From contig CBDCTQ010000016.1 of NCBI GenBank assembly GCA_965222105.1, positions 35,724 through 99,723 of the forward strand: 64,000 bases of DNA, written 5' to 3'. The stretch's first letter is position 1. Every line of letters begins with the position of its first letter. Made by a program: the position numbers and the translations under genes. Shown one piece after another: positions 54,615-63,621 of the stretch. The notes beneath the pieces were generated by a model that saw only the letters and a list, made by a program, of their open reading frames with translations, ran no database searches and was not told where the DNA came from. This stretch comes from CALGLS01 sp965222105. GTDB lineage: Bacteria; Bacteroidota; Bacteroidia; Chitinophagales; Saprospiraceae.

Positions 54615-56198
54615 ATGTTAAAACCTTTGCATGATTTTAAAACCATGAAAGAAAAATTTCAAAAAGAAATCACCAACGGCTACACCTTCAAAGGGCCTGC
54701 CATCACCCTCGGCGGCGCCATGCTCGACGGGGAGGCCATCACCGGGAGCCTCGTCAAAGTTCCCCTAAAAACCCTCAACCGCCACGGCCTCATAGCAGGT
54801 GCGACCGGGACCGGGAAAACAAAGACCTTACAAATACTCGCCGAACACCTTTCCACCAGCGGAGTACCCGTACTGCTCATGGACGTCAAAGGCGACCTCA
54901 GCGGCATAGCCGTCCCCAGCGAGGGACATCCCAAGATAGACGAACGCCACCAAAAGATCGGCATCCCCTTTGAGCCCGACAGCAGCCCGGTGGAATTCCT
55001 GTCGCTCTCCGACGAAAAAGGGGTGCGCCTCCGCGCCACCGTCACTGAATTTGGTCCCGTGCTTTTCTCCAAGATCCTCGACCTCAACGATACCCAAAGC
55101 GGCATCGTAGCCGTGGTGTTCAAATACTGCGACGACTACGGAATACCATTGTTAGACCTCAAGGACATGAAAAAAGCCCTCCAGTATTTGTCGGGCGAAG
55201 GGAAGGAAGAAGTAGAGGCCGACTACGGCCGCTTGTCCACCGCCTCAGTGGGCGCCATCATGCGCAAAATCGTAGAACTCGAACAACAGGACGCAGAACG
55301 CTTCTTCGGCGAACGCTCCTTCGACGTGGCCGACCTCTGTCGCCTCCACCCCGATGGCAAAGGCATCATCAGCATCCTTCGGCTCACCGACATACAAGAC
55401 CGCCCCAAGCTCTTCTCCACCTTCATGCTTCAGATGCTCGCCGAAGTCTACAACACCTTCGAGGAGGAGGGCGACACCGACCAACCCAAACTGGTGATCT
55501 TCATCGACGAAGCACACCTCGTCTTCAAGCAGGCATCCAAAGCCCTGCTCAGCCAGATAGAGACCATTGTCAAACTCATCCGGTCGAAAGGTGTAGGCCT
55601 CTTCTTCGTCACCCAAAATCCCACCGACATTCCCGACGAGGTCTTATCGCAACTGGGCATGAAAGTCCAGCATGCCCTCCGCGCATTTACTGCCAAGGAT
55701 AGAAAGGCGATCAGACTAACCGCCCAAAACTACCCCCTCACCGACTACTACGACACCGAAACCCTCCTCACAGAACTCGGAATAGGGGAGGCCCTCCTCA
55801 CCGTGCTCAACGAAAAAGGCATCCCCACACCCCTCGCGCACACCTTGTTGCGGGCACCACAGTCGCGGATGGACGTGCTGACACCCAAGGAGATCCAAAA
55901 GATCATCAACCGCTCCCTCATTACTCTCAAATACGACGAGTCCATCGACCGCGAAAGTGCCTACGAAATACTCGGCGGCAAAATCGAAGAGGCTCAGGAA
56001 AGAACAGAACGCGAAAAAAACAAACCCCGGAAAAGCTCCTCCCGCCGCGAAAAAAGTACCCTGGAAAAAGTCTTCGACAGCACCACCACCCGCCAGATTG
56101 GCCGAACCGTTGCCCGCGAGCTAACCCGCGGACTGCTGGGCGTACTGGGCGTTAAAACCACCCGGCGCAGACGTCGACGAAATACGGGGTGGTTTTGA
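54615..56198 (+). CDS. HerA-like ATPase (DUF853 family)
   Basis: 527 residues. Walker A GATGTGKT (62-69), VPVLLMDVKGDLSGI, Walker B LVIFIDEAHLVF (about 295-305), and the sensor-like RSKGVGLFFVTQNPTDIPDE. The C-terminus is basic with an RRRRRR stretch. This matches the DUF853/YjgR branch of the HerA/FtsK superfamily, hexameric DNA-pumping ATPases. Unlike defence HerA, no Sir2 or nuclease partner is fused; the preceding nuclease gene has its own promoter. The ATG at 54615 or the one ten codons downstream could be the start. Likely a housekeeping cytoplasmic ATPase of unknown role. Confidence 0.88.
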   Translation: MLKPLHDFKTMKEKFQKEITNGYTFKGPAITLGGAMLDGEAITGSLVKVPLKTLNRHGLIAGATGTGKTKTLQILAEHLSTSGVPVLLMDVKGDLSGIAVPSEGHPKIDERHQKIGIPFEPDSSPVEFLSLSDEKGVRLRATVTEFGPVLFSKILDLNDTQSGIVAVVFKYCDDYGIPLLDLKDMKKALQYLSGEGKEEVEADYGRLSTASVGAIMRKIVELEQQDAERFFGERSFDVADLCRLHPDGKGIISILRLTDIQDRPKLFSTFMLQMLAEVYNTFEEEGDTDQPKLVIFIDEAHLVFKQASKALLSQIETIVKLIRSKGVGLFFVTQNPTDIPDEVLSQLGMKVQHALRAFTAKDRKAIRLTAQNYPLTDYYDTETLLTELGIGEALLTVLNEKGIPTPLAHTLLRAPQSRMDVLTPKEIQKIINRSLITLKYDESIDRESAYEILGGKIEEAQERTEREKNKPRKSSSRREKSTLEKVFDSTTTRQIGRTVARELTRGLLGVLGVKTTRRRRRRNTGWF

Positions 56199-56229
56199 AG
56201 GAGTGGTAATTCAAAGAAAAAATAATTTT

Positions 56230-57792
56230 ATGAAAGCGATAGCTCCGTTCCTATTCGCGCTGCTGGCACTGTTCAACCATTTAAGGGCGCAGGACGAAAT
56301 TGTGGAAGATGCCTCCCACCCCGAAGCAGAATTCCATGTGGCCATCAATCCCACCGACACCAACAACATCGTTCTTGCCACCATTCATGGATTTGCAGAA
56401 GTTGACAGTGGTAACTACATTATGGTTTATTACACATTCGACTTTGGTCAGTCCTGGCAAACGAGCTCCTTTCATGGTTTTCACGGTGCCGACAATAATT
56501 TGGCAGGTGACCCCGTAGTCGCCTTCGATGCGCAGGGAAAAGCCTATATCGTCAATTTGACTTTGGGTAACGAGTTCAGTATTGTAACATTGCTTTCTAC
56601 ATCCGACGACGGAGGCGCTACCTGGTCGGAGGCTAGTCAGGTCGTCGACTTCTCCGATAAACCCTGGCTGGCGGTAGATGCCCATCCCTCGTCGCCTCAT
56701 CAGGGCAATATATATGTACCGGTGGTGACTTTCGGCCCCGAATTGTATGTCCTCGATCAGTCGTTTCAAATAACAAGTCCGGTGGTGGTTCCCGAGGGAG
56801 ACCATTTGCCGTCAGCGGCTGTCCGCAAAGATGGGGAATTGTTTGTGGGGACAGTCGGCATCAGCGATCCCAACGAAGTGTACATCTCTCAATACACAAA
56901 TGGCGGGACCGATCATGTACACTCTACACTGGTGGCCAGCTTTCCCGACTTTACCTATAATGCTCCCGATGTTTCCCACCGTTTTCAGCCCACTGCGTAT
57001 CTCGCCATCGACAATTCGGGCGGCCCTTTCGATGGCAGGATTTACGTGAGCTATACGGCTTCAGAGTCTGGCAACTCCACCTATTTTGATGTTTTTCTGA
57101 CTTATTCCGATGACGAGGGGCTGACCTGGAGCACCCCTACTCCCGTTCACAGCGACCAGACCACCGACGAGCATCAATTCTATTCCAGCCTTTATGTCAA
57201 CCCTTCCGGCGTGTTGATACTCGACTGGTATGACCGGCGCCATTTTGACAATTCCAACAAGATCACCGATTTTTATATGGGCATTTCTTACGATGGTGGC
57301 AACAGTTTTACGGAAGTGCAACTCAACTCCGAACCGATGGATTTCGATATTATGATCCCAATAGGTGGCTTCTTTGGAATTGGAGAATATCACCAATTAG
57401 TCGCTACCGAATACACCGCCGTTTCTTTTTGGGCAGACGGCCGCACCAACGATGGCGACATCAACATTTACATGGCCAAGGTCTTCCTCGACAATCCCCT
57501 TGCCGGGGTACAGGAGTGGGCGGTCCTTTCGGAAAAAATTTCCGTTTCTAATGTATATCCTCTTCCGGTTGGAAAATCTGCTAACACTGATATTACGTTG
57601 AAGGCGTCCCGGAGCCTTCGGTACGACCTCCTTGGGGTCGACGGTAAAATCCTCGCGCAGCACGGCTGGCAAACCTACCCGCCGGGCCAACATACGCTAT
57701 CGGTCTCCACTGCCCATCTGACTTCTGGTTCTTACCTGCTGCGCATTGCCTCCGACATAGGCTGGTTTAAAACCATTCGCTTTGTAAAATAG
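56230..57792 (+). CDS. T9SS-secreted sialidase-fold (BNR) protein
   Basis: 520 residues from ATG 56230 (MKAIAPFLFALLALFNHLRAQ), a good signal peptide. Asp-box-like segments recur (VYYTFDFGQSWQTS, STSDDGGATWSEAS, TYSDDEGLTWSTP, ISYDGGNSFTEVQ), indicating a six-bladed sialidase-like propeller. The arginine triad and nucleophile of true sialidases were not recognised, so enzymatic activity is unproven. The end (VSNVYPLPVGKSANTDITLK...SGSYLLRIA) is a T9SS sorting domain. The next gene follows after 6 bp, suggesting co-transcription. Confidence 0.8.
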   Translation: MKAIAPFLFALLALFNHLRAQDEIVEDASHPEAEFHVAINPTDTNNIVLATIHGFAEVDSGNYIMVYYTFDFGQSWQTSSFHGFHGADNNLAGDPVVAFDAQGKAYIVNLTLGNEFSIVTLLSTSDDGGATWSEASQVVDFSDKPWLAVDAHPSSPHQGNIYVPVVTFGPELYVLDQSFQITSPVVVPEGDHLPSAAVRKDGELFVGTVGISDPNEVYISQYTNGGTDHVHSTLVASFPDFTYNAPDVSHRFQPTAYLAIDNSGGPFDGRIYVSYTASESGNSTYFDVFLTYSDDEGLTWSTPTPVHSDQTTDEHQFYSSLYVNPSGVLILDWYDRRHFDNSNKITDFYMGISYDGGNSFTEVQLNSEPMDFDIMIPIGGFFGIGEYHQLVATEYTAVSFWADGRTNDGDINIYMAKVFLDNPLAGVQEWAVLSEKISVSNVYPLPVGKSANTDITLKASRSLRYDLLGVDGKILAQHGWQTYPPGQHTLSVSTAHLTSGSYLLRIASDIGWFKTIRFVK

Positions 57793-57798
57793 TAGATT

Positions 57799-58203
57799 AT
57801 GAAACCAGTTTTTCTGCTTGCTGTTGCCATATTGTTTGCCACCTGCACAGCACCACGTGGAACTTCCAACACCGTCCCCCACCAAACGGCTGAAACGGCT
57901 GCCAAGGAGCGGTTTGAGGAATGGTATCTGATCGAACCCAACGACGATAACAATTACGCCATCGTTTCCAAAAAAAATAAAGAACTCAGCGACCTCTTTC
58001 CAGAATTGCACTATTTCTTGTTCGATAATACTGCCGGTGCCATCATTTTTTCGGACACCCTCCGCGCTGGTGATGTAAAATGGATATCGAATACCGAAGT
58101 GAAAGCCATCGCCCGCAACCTTGCCGATGCCCCCGCCTCCGGCACAAACCGGTTGGCTTACATTTTTGATGTGACGACTAAGGTGAAGACGGTCTTGGAA
58201 TGA
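57799..58203 (+). CDS. Small lipoprotein, unknown function
   Basis: 134 residues with a lipobox-like VAILFATC (Cys16). The rest is a compact mixed domain with FEEWYLIEPNDDNNYAIVSK and DTLRAGDVKWISNTEVKAI. No family recognised. Located 6 bp after the sialidase-fold gene, so probably the second gene of a two-gene unit. Confidence 0.65.
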   Translation: MKPVFLLAVAILFATCTAPRGTSNTVPHQTAETAAKERFEEWYLIEPNDDNNYAIVSKKNKELSDLFPELHYFLFDNTAGAIIFSDTLRAGDVKWISNTEVKAIARNLADAPASGTNRLAYIFDVTTKVKTVLE

Positions 58204-58262
58204 AGCAATTGCTGCTCTAATCCTCAAATATTGTTGCTCGGTCAATCCGAAGCCGCCCCCCG

Positions 58263-58320
58263 CTTGTCAAAGCCTGACTACCGAAGAGGTAGTTCTGTGA
58301 CTTCGATGCTTCGTCCTGTT
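58263..58320. repeat. Degenerate fragment resembling family-1 repeat
   Basis: GTCAAAGCCTGACTACCGAA...GAGGTAGTTCTGTGACTTCG-ATGCTTCG parallels CGTCGCGGCCTTACTGCCTC...AGGTAGTTTTGCAACTGCGA in copy F. Weak but ordered similarity. Confidence 0.35.
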
Positions 58321-58524
58321 AACTTTTAAATAATGGACCTACGGCCCGCCCTGGTTTAATTCGCTTTTTGCACAAATCTATCCTTGTACGACTATAACCA
58401 GCAGTTTATCATAAGAACATCAGAATAACAAATGAATTCTGAATTAATAAAATAGCACTGTTACACGGGCCAAGGTTACGGGCTCTGCCCGGGGCATTTA
58501 AGACACGTCGGCCCACCCTCCAAA

Positions 58525-58578
58525 ATTAACTCAAAGTAACCCCAATGTTAATTTAACGTAAAGAAATCATTGATTTTG
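58525..58578 (+). promoter_or_regulatory. Four-repeat PHO-box-like promoter of retropepsin gene
   Basis: ATTAAC (58525), GTAACC (58536), GTTAAT (58547) and GTAAAG (58558) start exactly 11 nt apart. A near-consensus -7, TGATTTTG (58571-58578), lies 7 nt past the last repeat, close to the 10-nt spacing in the porin promoter. Transcription would start about 40 nt before the ATG. Confidence 0.55.
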
Positions 58579-58624
58579 TGTAAACTTATGCTTATTTTTA
58601 CATTAGAAAAGACGGAATACAGAT

Positions 58625-59509
58625 ATGATTGGCGTGAAAACACATACAAAAACCGCATTTAAAAGCTGCCTGTTGGCACTGCTAATGGGTCCCTTATGCC
58701 TTTCGGCAAACACGGGGGAAGACACCAAAATCCCCTTTCAACTCATCAACGACCTTATTGTACTCGAAGCAGAAGTGGACGGCACTTCCGGAGCCTTCCT
58801 CCTCGATACGGGGGCCGATGCAGTAGTCATCGACGGCGTTCCGGGCAGCCACCACAACGAAGGGCAAACCCAGCTTTCCACCATAGAGGGAGACGTACTC
58901 ATGGGGTTGAAAAAACTCAACCACCTCAAAGTGGGCTCATTCGAACAGTACAGCGTGGAGGCGCAGATCACCTCCCTTTCGGACATTGAACAATTTTTGG
59001 GCATCGACTTGTATGGGATCATCGGGGGTAGTTTTTTCATGTCGGCCTCATTGGTCATGGATTTTACCACGTCGACCATCATCATTTCGCATGGCTCACC
59101 ATCGCCTTATCTTGATGAGAGCCTGAAGGCGGTACCTTTCAAGGTGCGCAATCAAATACCGGTAGTCCCGGTGAAAATAGGCAATAAAACCTACGATTTT
59201 GCACTCGACAGCGGTGCCTCAGCCCATTTTGTCGACAACAGATTGTTGAAGAAAAAGGACATTTTTGCGGCGATCAATGGCCAGTCCAATGTTCTTTCTG
59301 TTGGCCGAAAATCGAGTGCCGTACAAAAATACAGTTGGGCTCAATTTTCATTAAACGATCTGGTCTTTACCCGCCACCAGTGCCTGGCAAAAAACTTCAA
59401 CGCCGTCAATCAAAATCTCGACCGGCCGATATACGGCATCCTCAGCCTTTCCCTCCTGGCGAAAGAAAAGATCATCATCGATTTTAAACAAAACCGGCTA
59501 TACCTCTGA
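58625..59509 (+). CDS. Retropepsin-like aspartic protease, secreted
   Basis: 294 residues. An N-terminal hydrophobic stretch (about 12-27) ending in LSANTG is a probable signal peptide. Two aspartic-protease half sites occur: FLLDTGADAVVIDG (Asp61) and FALDSGASAHFVDN (Asp195), so one chain supplies both active-site aspartates, as in bacterial two-domain retropepsin-like proteins. A hydrophobic-hydrophobic-Gly element expected of this fold appears in LYGIIGG and IYGILSL. Probably a periplasmic or secreted protease; substrate unknown. The upstream phased repeats hint at phosphate-responsive control. Confidence 0.8.
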   Translation: MIGVKTHTKTAFKSCLLALLMGPLCLSANTGEDTKIPFQLINDLIVLEAEVDGTSGAFLLDTGADAVVIDGVPGSHHNEGQTQLSTIEGDVLMGLKKLNHLKVGSFEQYSVEAQITSLSDIEQFLGIDLYGIIGGSFFMSASLVMDFTTSTIIISHGSPSPYLDESLKAVPFKVRNQIPVVPVKIGNKTYDFALDSGASAHFVDNRLLKKKDIFAAINGQSNVLSVGRKSSAVQKYSWAQFSLNDLVFTRHQCLAKNFNAVNQNLDRPIYGILSLSLLAKEKIIIDFKQNRLYL

Positions 59510-59679
59510 TTGTCGGGATTTTTCCCTTTTGCGACCTTCCTCTCTGCCTCTTATCCGACAGATTAAAACTCCTGTCTGTGATTATAGCTGAATTTATGCT
59601 CCCAACGCTGTATCTTAGAGCAGAATTTAGGCGAACGATCAATTTATTCTTCCTTCCTAACGCAAAAGAGATTTTTAAA

Positions 59680-62600
59680 ATGAACAAAACCAACTGCCCA
59701 CTGATCCTCCTATGGATACTCCCCATTTTACTATTTGCTCAAAATGACGACTACCGGCTGGCGCCTGGCATAACACCTGCCCAGGAGCTGCCCCAATACG
59801 TCCTGCCTGAATTGGACAATAAAGCCCTCTACCAGGCCGAAATGGCCCGTAGAGGCCCCGGCATCGCTCCTAAATTTGCCGAAAACATAGAAGTAGACAT
59901 TTCCCCCGCCACACACGGCATTTGGGAAACCGCCTCCAACGGCAACCTCGTCTGGCGGATCAGGCTGTACTCCCAACATGCCCGCTCCCTCAACCTGGGC
60001 TTTTCCAAGTACATTATGCCGCCCGGAGGCTCCCTGATTTTATATGAGGCAACGAACAAAATCATTCTCGGCCCCTTCACTCCCGCCGACAATGAGGATC
60101 ACGAACAATTGTGGACGCCCATCGTTGAGGGCGACGACCTGGTTGTAGAGGTGCAGTTGCCACCAGCGGAGCAATCCAATTTGAAACTTACGTTGAAATC
60201 CGTCAACCACGACTTCATCGGTTTTGCCGAAATGAGTAGCAGCATTGTATCGGGATCCTGCAACCTCGATGTGATCTGCGGTGCTGCCGACGGGTGGGGC
60301 ATCGTGGATGGGTACCGCGACATCATCCGATCGGTGGCAGTAATCTCCACTGGCGGATCCACTTCTTGTACCGGCTTTCTGGTCAACAACGTCCTTTCCG
60401 ACTGTACCCCATTTTTTATGACAGCCGACCACTGCGGCATCAACAGCGGAACAGCTCCCTCTCTGGTGACCTATTGGAATTTTGAAAACAGCACCTGCCG
60501 CCAACCCGATTCCCCAGAGAGCGGCGGACCGGGCGACGGCCAGTTGAACGACTTTAATACCGGCTCTATATTCCGTTGCGCTTATGACCCCTCCGACATG
60601 ACCCTGGTGGAGCTTGACGACCCCGTATCAGAAACCGCCAACGCCTTTTTTGCCGGATGGTCGGCCGAATTCGTCATGCCGGAAGATACAATTATAGCTA
60701 TTCACCACCCCAGCACCGATGAAAAACGAATTAGTTTTGAATTTCAACCTGCCCAACCAGGTGCGGGATTGAGCGACAACGTAGTGGACATCTCTGTTGC
60801 CGACCACGTCATCGTTCCCGATTGGGACATCGGTACTACCGAGCCAGGTTCGTCGGGCTCCCCCCTGTTCAACAATCAAAAACAGGTGGTAGGCCAATTG
60901 CATGGGGGAGGTGCGGCTTGTGGCAATGATCTGTATGATAGTTACGGCTGGTTCAATACTTCCTGGGAAGGGGGAGGCACTCCAGCTACGGCCCTGAAAT
61001 TTTGGCTCGACCCCAATGACAGCGGCATCCTGTCCATTCCCGGAAAGGATTGTGGGTTCAGCATCGGTGTAGAGCAACCTGTCGCGACGGTTTGCGCTCC
61101 TGCCGATGCCGTTTATAACCTGGTCGTAGCCGAAAATTTTGCAGGCGATGTAACGCTCACCGCTGCCAATTTGCCGCCAGGCACTACGGCCACCTTCGAC
61201 CCCAACCCCGCCGCACCGGGCGCTTCGGTAACCCTCACCATCAGCAATACCAATGCCGTTGCCAGCGGTCAATACAGCATCACCGTTGAGGGGACCGATG
61301 GCGCAGATGAAGCCAGCTCCAACATTAGTTTGACGGTATTCGATGGGGCACCGGCATCGGTTGGTTTGCAAAACCCACCGGACCTGGGCCTAGACATCAC
61401 CACCTCACCCTTATTCGGTTGGGATCCTGCCATCAACAGTGGCAATTATGAAATCGAAGTAGCATACGATGCCGATATTACCAACGTTGTCGCCTCGGTC
61501 ACCGGATTGACCGATCCGCAGTATCTGGTTTTTGGATTGGACGTACTCACTACCTATTACTGGCGGGTGCGGGCAAACAATAATTGTGGCATCGGCCCCT
61601 GGTCGGAAACCTGGAGCTTTACTACTGCCAACATTGCCTGCACAAGCGATGCCGCTACCGACGTACCCATACCCATAGACAGCGGCCTACCCAATACGGT
61701 GGTGTCAACACTGGAGATCAACAGCAGCGGCGAGATCATAGATATAAACGTTGCCAACCTGGATATATCGCATACTTATGTCGGCGACCTGGCAGGGACC
61801 CTTACTTCTCCGGAAGGCACAATGGTACAATTGTTCAATCAGCCAAGTTCGTGCTCTGAAGATAATCTGCTGGTTTCTTTCGATGATACGGCACCCAACA
61901 CTTCTACCGACTTTGAGCAAACCTGCAATGGCTCGCCTTTGGCCATTTCCGGCGATTTTCAAACGGTGGACCCACTGGCTGCTTTCAATGGAGAAAACCC
62001 ACAGGGCATCTGGACATTGACCATTTTCGACCTATTGGGGCTGGACGGTGGCAACGTCAACGGATGGAACCTGGAAATATGTGCAACGGTGATCCCCGAC
62101 TTTTCCATCGCTCCCAGCGAATCGGAATTTGATATTTGTACCGGTCAAACCGTTCAATTTGACCTTACAATGGGTACTGCCTTTGCGGGGGACATCACCC
62201 TGTCGGCTATGGGCAATCCCGCGGGCTCCACCATTGACTTTAGCGCCAATCCGGTAACACCCGGTGGTACCACAACGGTTACTATTTCGGGAATTACTAC
62301 CAGTGGTAGTTTCACCATTGATGTGGAAGGGACAGATGGTACCGACATGGGAACCACTTCCATAACAATAAATGCACAGGAAGGGCCCGGACAGGCTGTG
62401 CTGACCGCTCCCACCAATTTACTGACCAATGTGAGTTTGTATCCAACAATGAGTTGGCAGGCAGCAACAGGTTCTTCCAGTTATCTGGTCGAAATAGCAG
62501 AAGACGCCGGTTTTACTTCCATCATCGATCAAATGACCGTGGCCGGTACTTCCTGGTCGGTGGTCAATGCTCTCAATTTCAATACCTTGTACTTCTGGCG

Positions 62601-63519
62601 GGTGACGGCCATCAATGATTGTGGGGAAGTGTTCTCTGAGGTGTTCGAATTTACCACCGTTCCCAATCTGGAGTTGAATATCAACCCGATTGCTCAGACC
62701 ATTTGCAACATCGACGAAGCGGTATTTGATATCACCGTGGCAGAAGGATTTAACGATCCCGCGTCCATTTCTTTTACCATTTCTCCCTCGCTGGCTGCAA
62801 ATGTGACGTTTGACGTGGATCCGAGTAATGTGCCTCCGGGGACTACGGTAAGTGCCACCTTGACGGACCTTGCGGCCAATCCGACGGGGGCTTATGTCAT
62901 CACCTTTATGGTCGACGATGGGGTCAACTCCTCGGATATTGCCGGACAGTTGACTTTGGAGGCAGCCCCGGATCAGACCACGTTGACCTTGCCGACCGAT
63001 GGTGCTACAGCAATCGTTGTCACCCCAACGTTGGAGTGGGCCGCCGTACCCAATGCCTTTTTCTATGAAGTAGAAGTAGCCACCGACGCCGCTTTTGCCA
63101 ACATTATACTTACGGAAATGGTGAACACTACCAATTATACCATTCCCAATCCATTGGCATACCAAACTACGTACTACTGGCGCGTGACGGCCGAAAACAA
63201 TTGCGGTGGCTCCCTGACCGACGGTTTTTCTTTCACGACCGATATTCTAGATAATGTGAAGGAGATTGCGGGTAATGCCTTTCACATTCAGCCCAACCCG
63301 TCTAAAGGACAGACAGCCGTAGTGTTTGATCATCCGACAACAGTCGCCTTACATATGGAATTGCGGAGTATTGATGGGCGGTTGTTGCAACGGCGAACGA
63401 TGGCACCGGGAGGGGAGGTATTGCTTGTCGACCTTTCGTCTTATTCGGATGGGGTGTACGTCATCAGGTTGCAAACAAGCGAAAAGTCGATTGCGAGAAG
63501 GATAGTACTTCAGCGGTAA
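59680..63519 (+). CDS. T9SS-secreted trypsin-like protease with P-domain and FN3 modules
   Basis: 1279 residues from ATG 59680 (MNKTNCPLILLWILPILLFAQ), a signal peptide; an ATG 102 bases upstream was rejected. A beta N-terminal pro-region precedes a lysyl-endopeptidase-like S1 domain with TADHCG (His251), DMTLVEL (Asp306) and GSSGSPLF (Ser392). Next come a beta module, an FN3-like module (YYWRVRANNNCGIGPWSETW), a proprotein-convertase P-domain (PEGTMVQLFNQPSSC and NPQGIWTLTIFD), and two further beta plus FN3-like pairs. The T9SS sorting domain (FHIQPNPSKGQTAVVF...YSDGVYVIRL) ends it. Secreted or surface protease with probable substrate- or polymer-binding modules. Confidence 0.9.
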   Translation: MNKTNCPLILLWILPILLFAQNDDYRLAPGITPAQELPQYVLPELDNKALYQAEMARRGPGIAPKFAENIEVDISPATHGIWETASNGNLVWRIRLYSQHARSLNLGFSKYIMPPGGSLILYEATNKIILGPFTPADNEDHEQLWTPIVEGDDLVVEVQLPPAEQSNLKLTLKSVNHDFIGFAEMSSSIVSGSCNLDVICGAADGWGIVDGYRDIIRSVAVISTGGSTSCTGFLVNNVLSDCTPFFMTADHCGINSGTAPSLVTYWNFENSTCRQPDSPESGGPGDGQLNDFNTGSIFRCAYDPSDMTLVELDDPVSETANAFFAGWSAEFVMPEDTIIAIHHPSTDEKRISFEFQPAQPGAGLSDNVVDISVADHVIVPDWDIGTTEPGSSGSPLFNNQKQVVGQLHGGGAACGNDLYDSYGWFNTSWEGGGTPATALKFWLDPNDSGILSIPGKDCGFSIGVEQPVATVCAPADAVYNLVVAENFAGDVTLTAANLPPGTTATFDPNPAAPGASVTLTISNTNAVASGQYSITVEGTDGADEASSNISLTVFDGAPASVGLQNPPDLGLDITTSPLFGWDPAINSGNYEIEVAYDADITNVVASVTGLTDPQYLVFGLDVLTTYYWRVRANNNCGIGPWSETWSFTTANIACTSDAATDVPIPIDSGLPNTVVSTLEINSSGEIIDINVANLDISHTYVGDLAGTLTSPEGTMVQLFNQPSSCSEDNLLVSFDDTAPNTSTDFEQTCNGSPLAISGDFQTVDPLAAFNGENPQGIWTLTIFDLLGLDGGNVNGWNLEICATVIPDFSIAPSESEFDICTGQTVQFDLTMGTAFAGDITLSAMGNPAGSTIDFSANPVTPGGTTTVTISGITTSGSFTIDVEGTDGTDMGTTSITINAQEGPGQAVLTAPTNLLTNVSLYPTMSWQAATGSSSYLVEIAEDAGFTSIIDQMTVAGTSWSVVNALNFNTLYFWRVTAINDCGEVFSEVFEFTTVPNLELNINPIAQTICNIDEAVFDITVAEGFNDPASISFTISPSLAANVTFDVDPSNVPPGTTVSATLTDLAANPTGAYVITFMVDDGVNSSDIAGQLTLEAAPDQTTLTLPTDGATAIVVTPTLEWAAVPNAFFYEVEVATDAAFANIILTEMVNTTNYTIPNPLAYQTTYYWRVTAENNCGGSLTDGFSFTTDILDNVKEIAGNAFHIQPNPSKGQTAVVFDHPTTVALHMELRSIDGRLLQRRTMAPGGEVLLVDLSSYSDGVYVIRLQTSEKSIARRIVLQR

Positions 63520-63562
63520 TGGTTCTGATCGATTAAAAAAAATGCCAACTGGCCTACATATG

Positions 63563-63619
63563 ACCTTAATTTACGGAGAGACGACTTTACAGCTATCAGA
63601 CTTCTCCGTAAATTAAGGT
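63563..63619. promoter_or_regulatory. Perfect 17-bp inverted repeat abutting the next start codon
   Basis: ACCTTAATTTACGGAGA (63563-63579) and its exact reverse complement (63603-63619), loop 23 nt. The right arm ends two bases before ATG 63622, so as RNA it would sequester the ribosome-binding region. No T-run follows. It could also bind a dimeric repressor. Confidence 0.6.
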
Positions 63620-63621
63620 GC

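Noticed and set aside
54615..56198. HerA-based defence system together with the upstream nuclease
   Set aside because: The nuclease is a membrane-anchored NUC-family enzyme with its own promoter and a 480-bp repeat gap; the ATPase belongs to the DUF853 branch, not the Sir2- or DUF4297-linked HerA.
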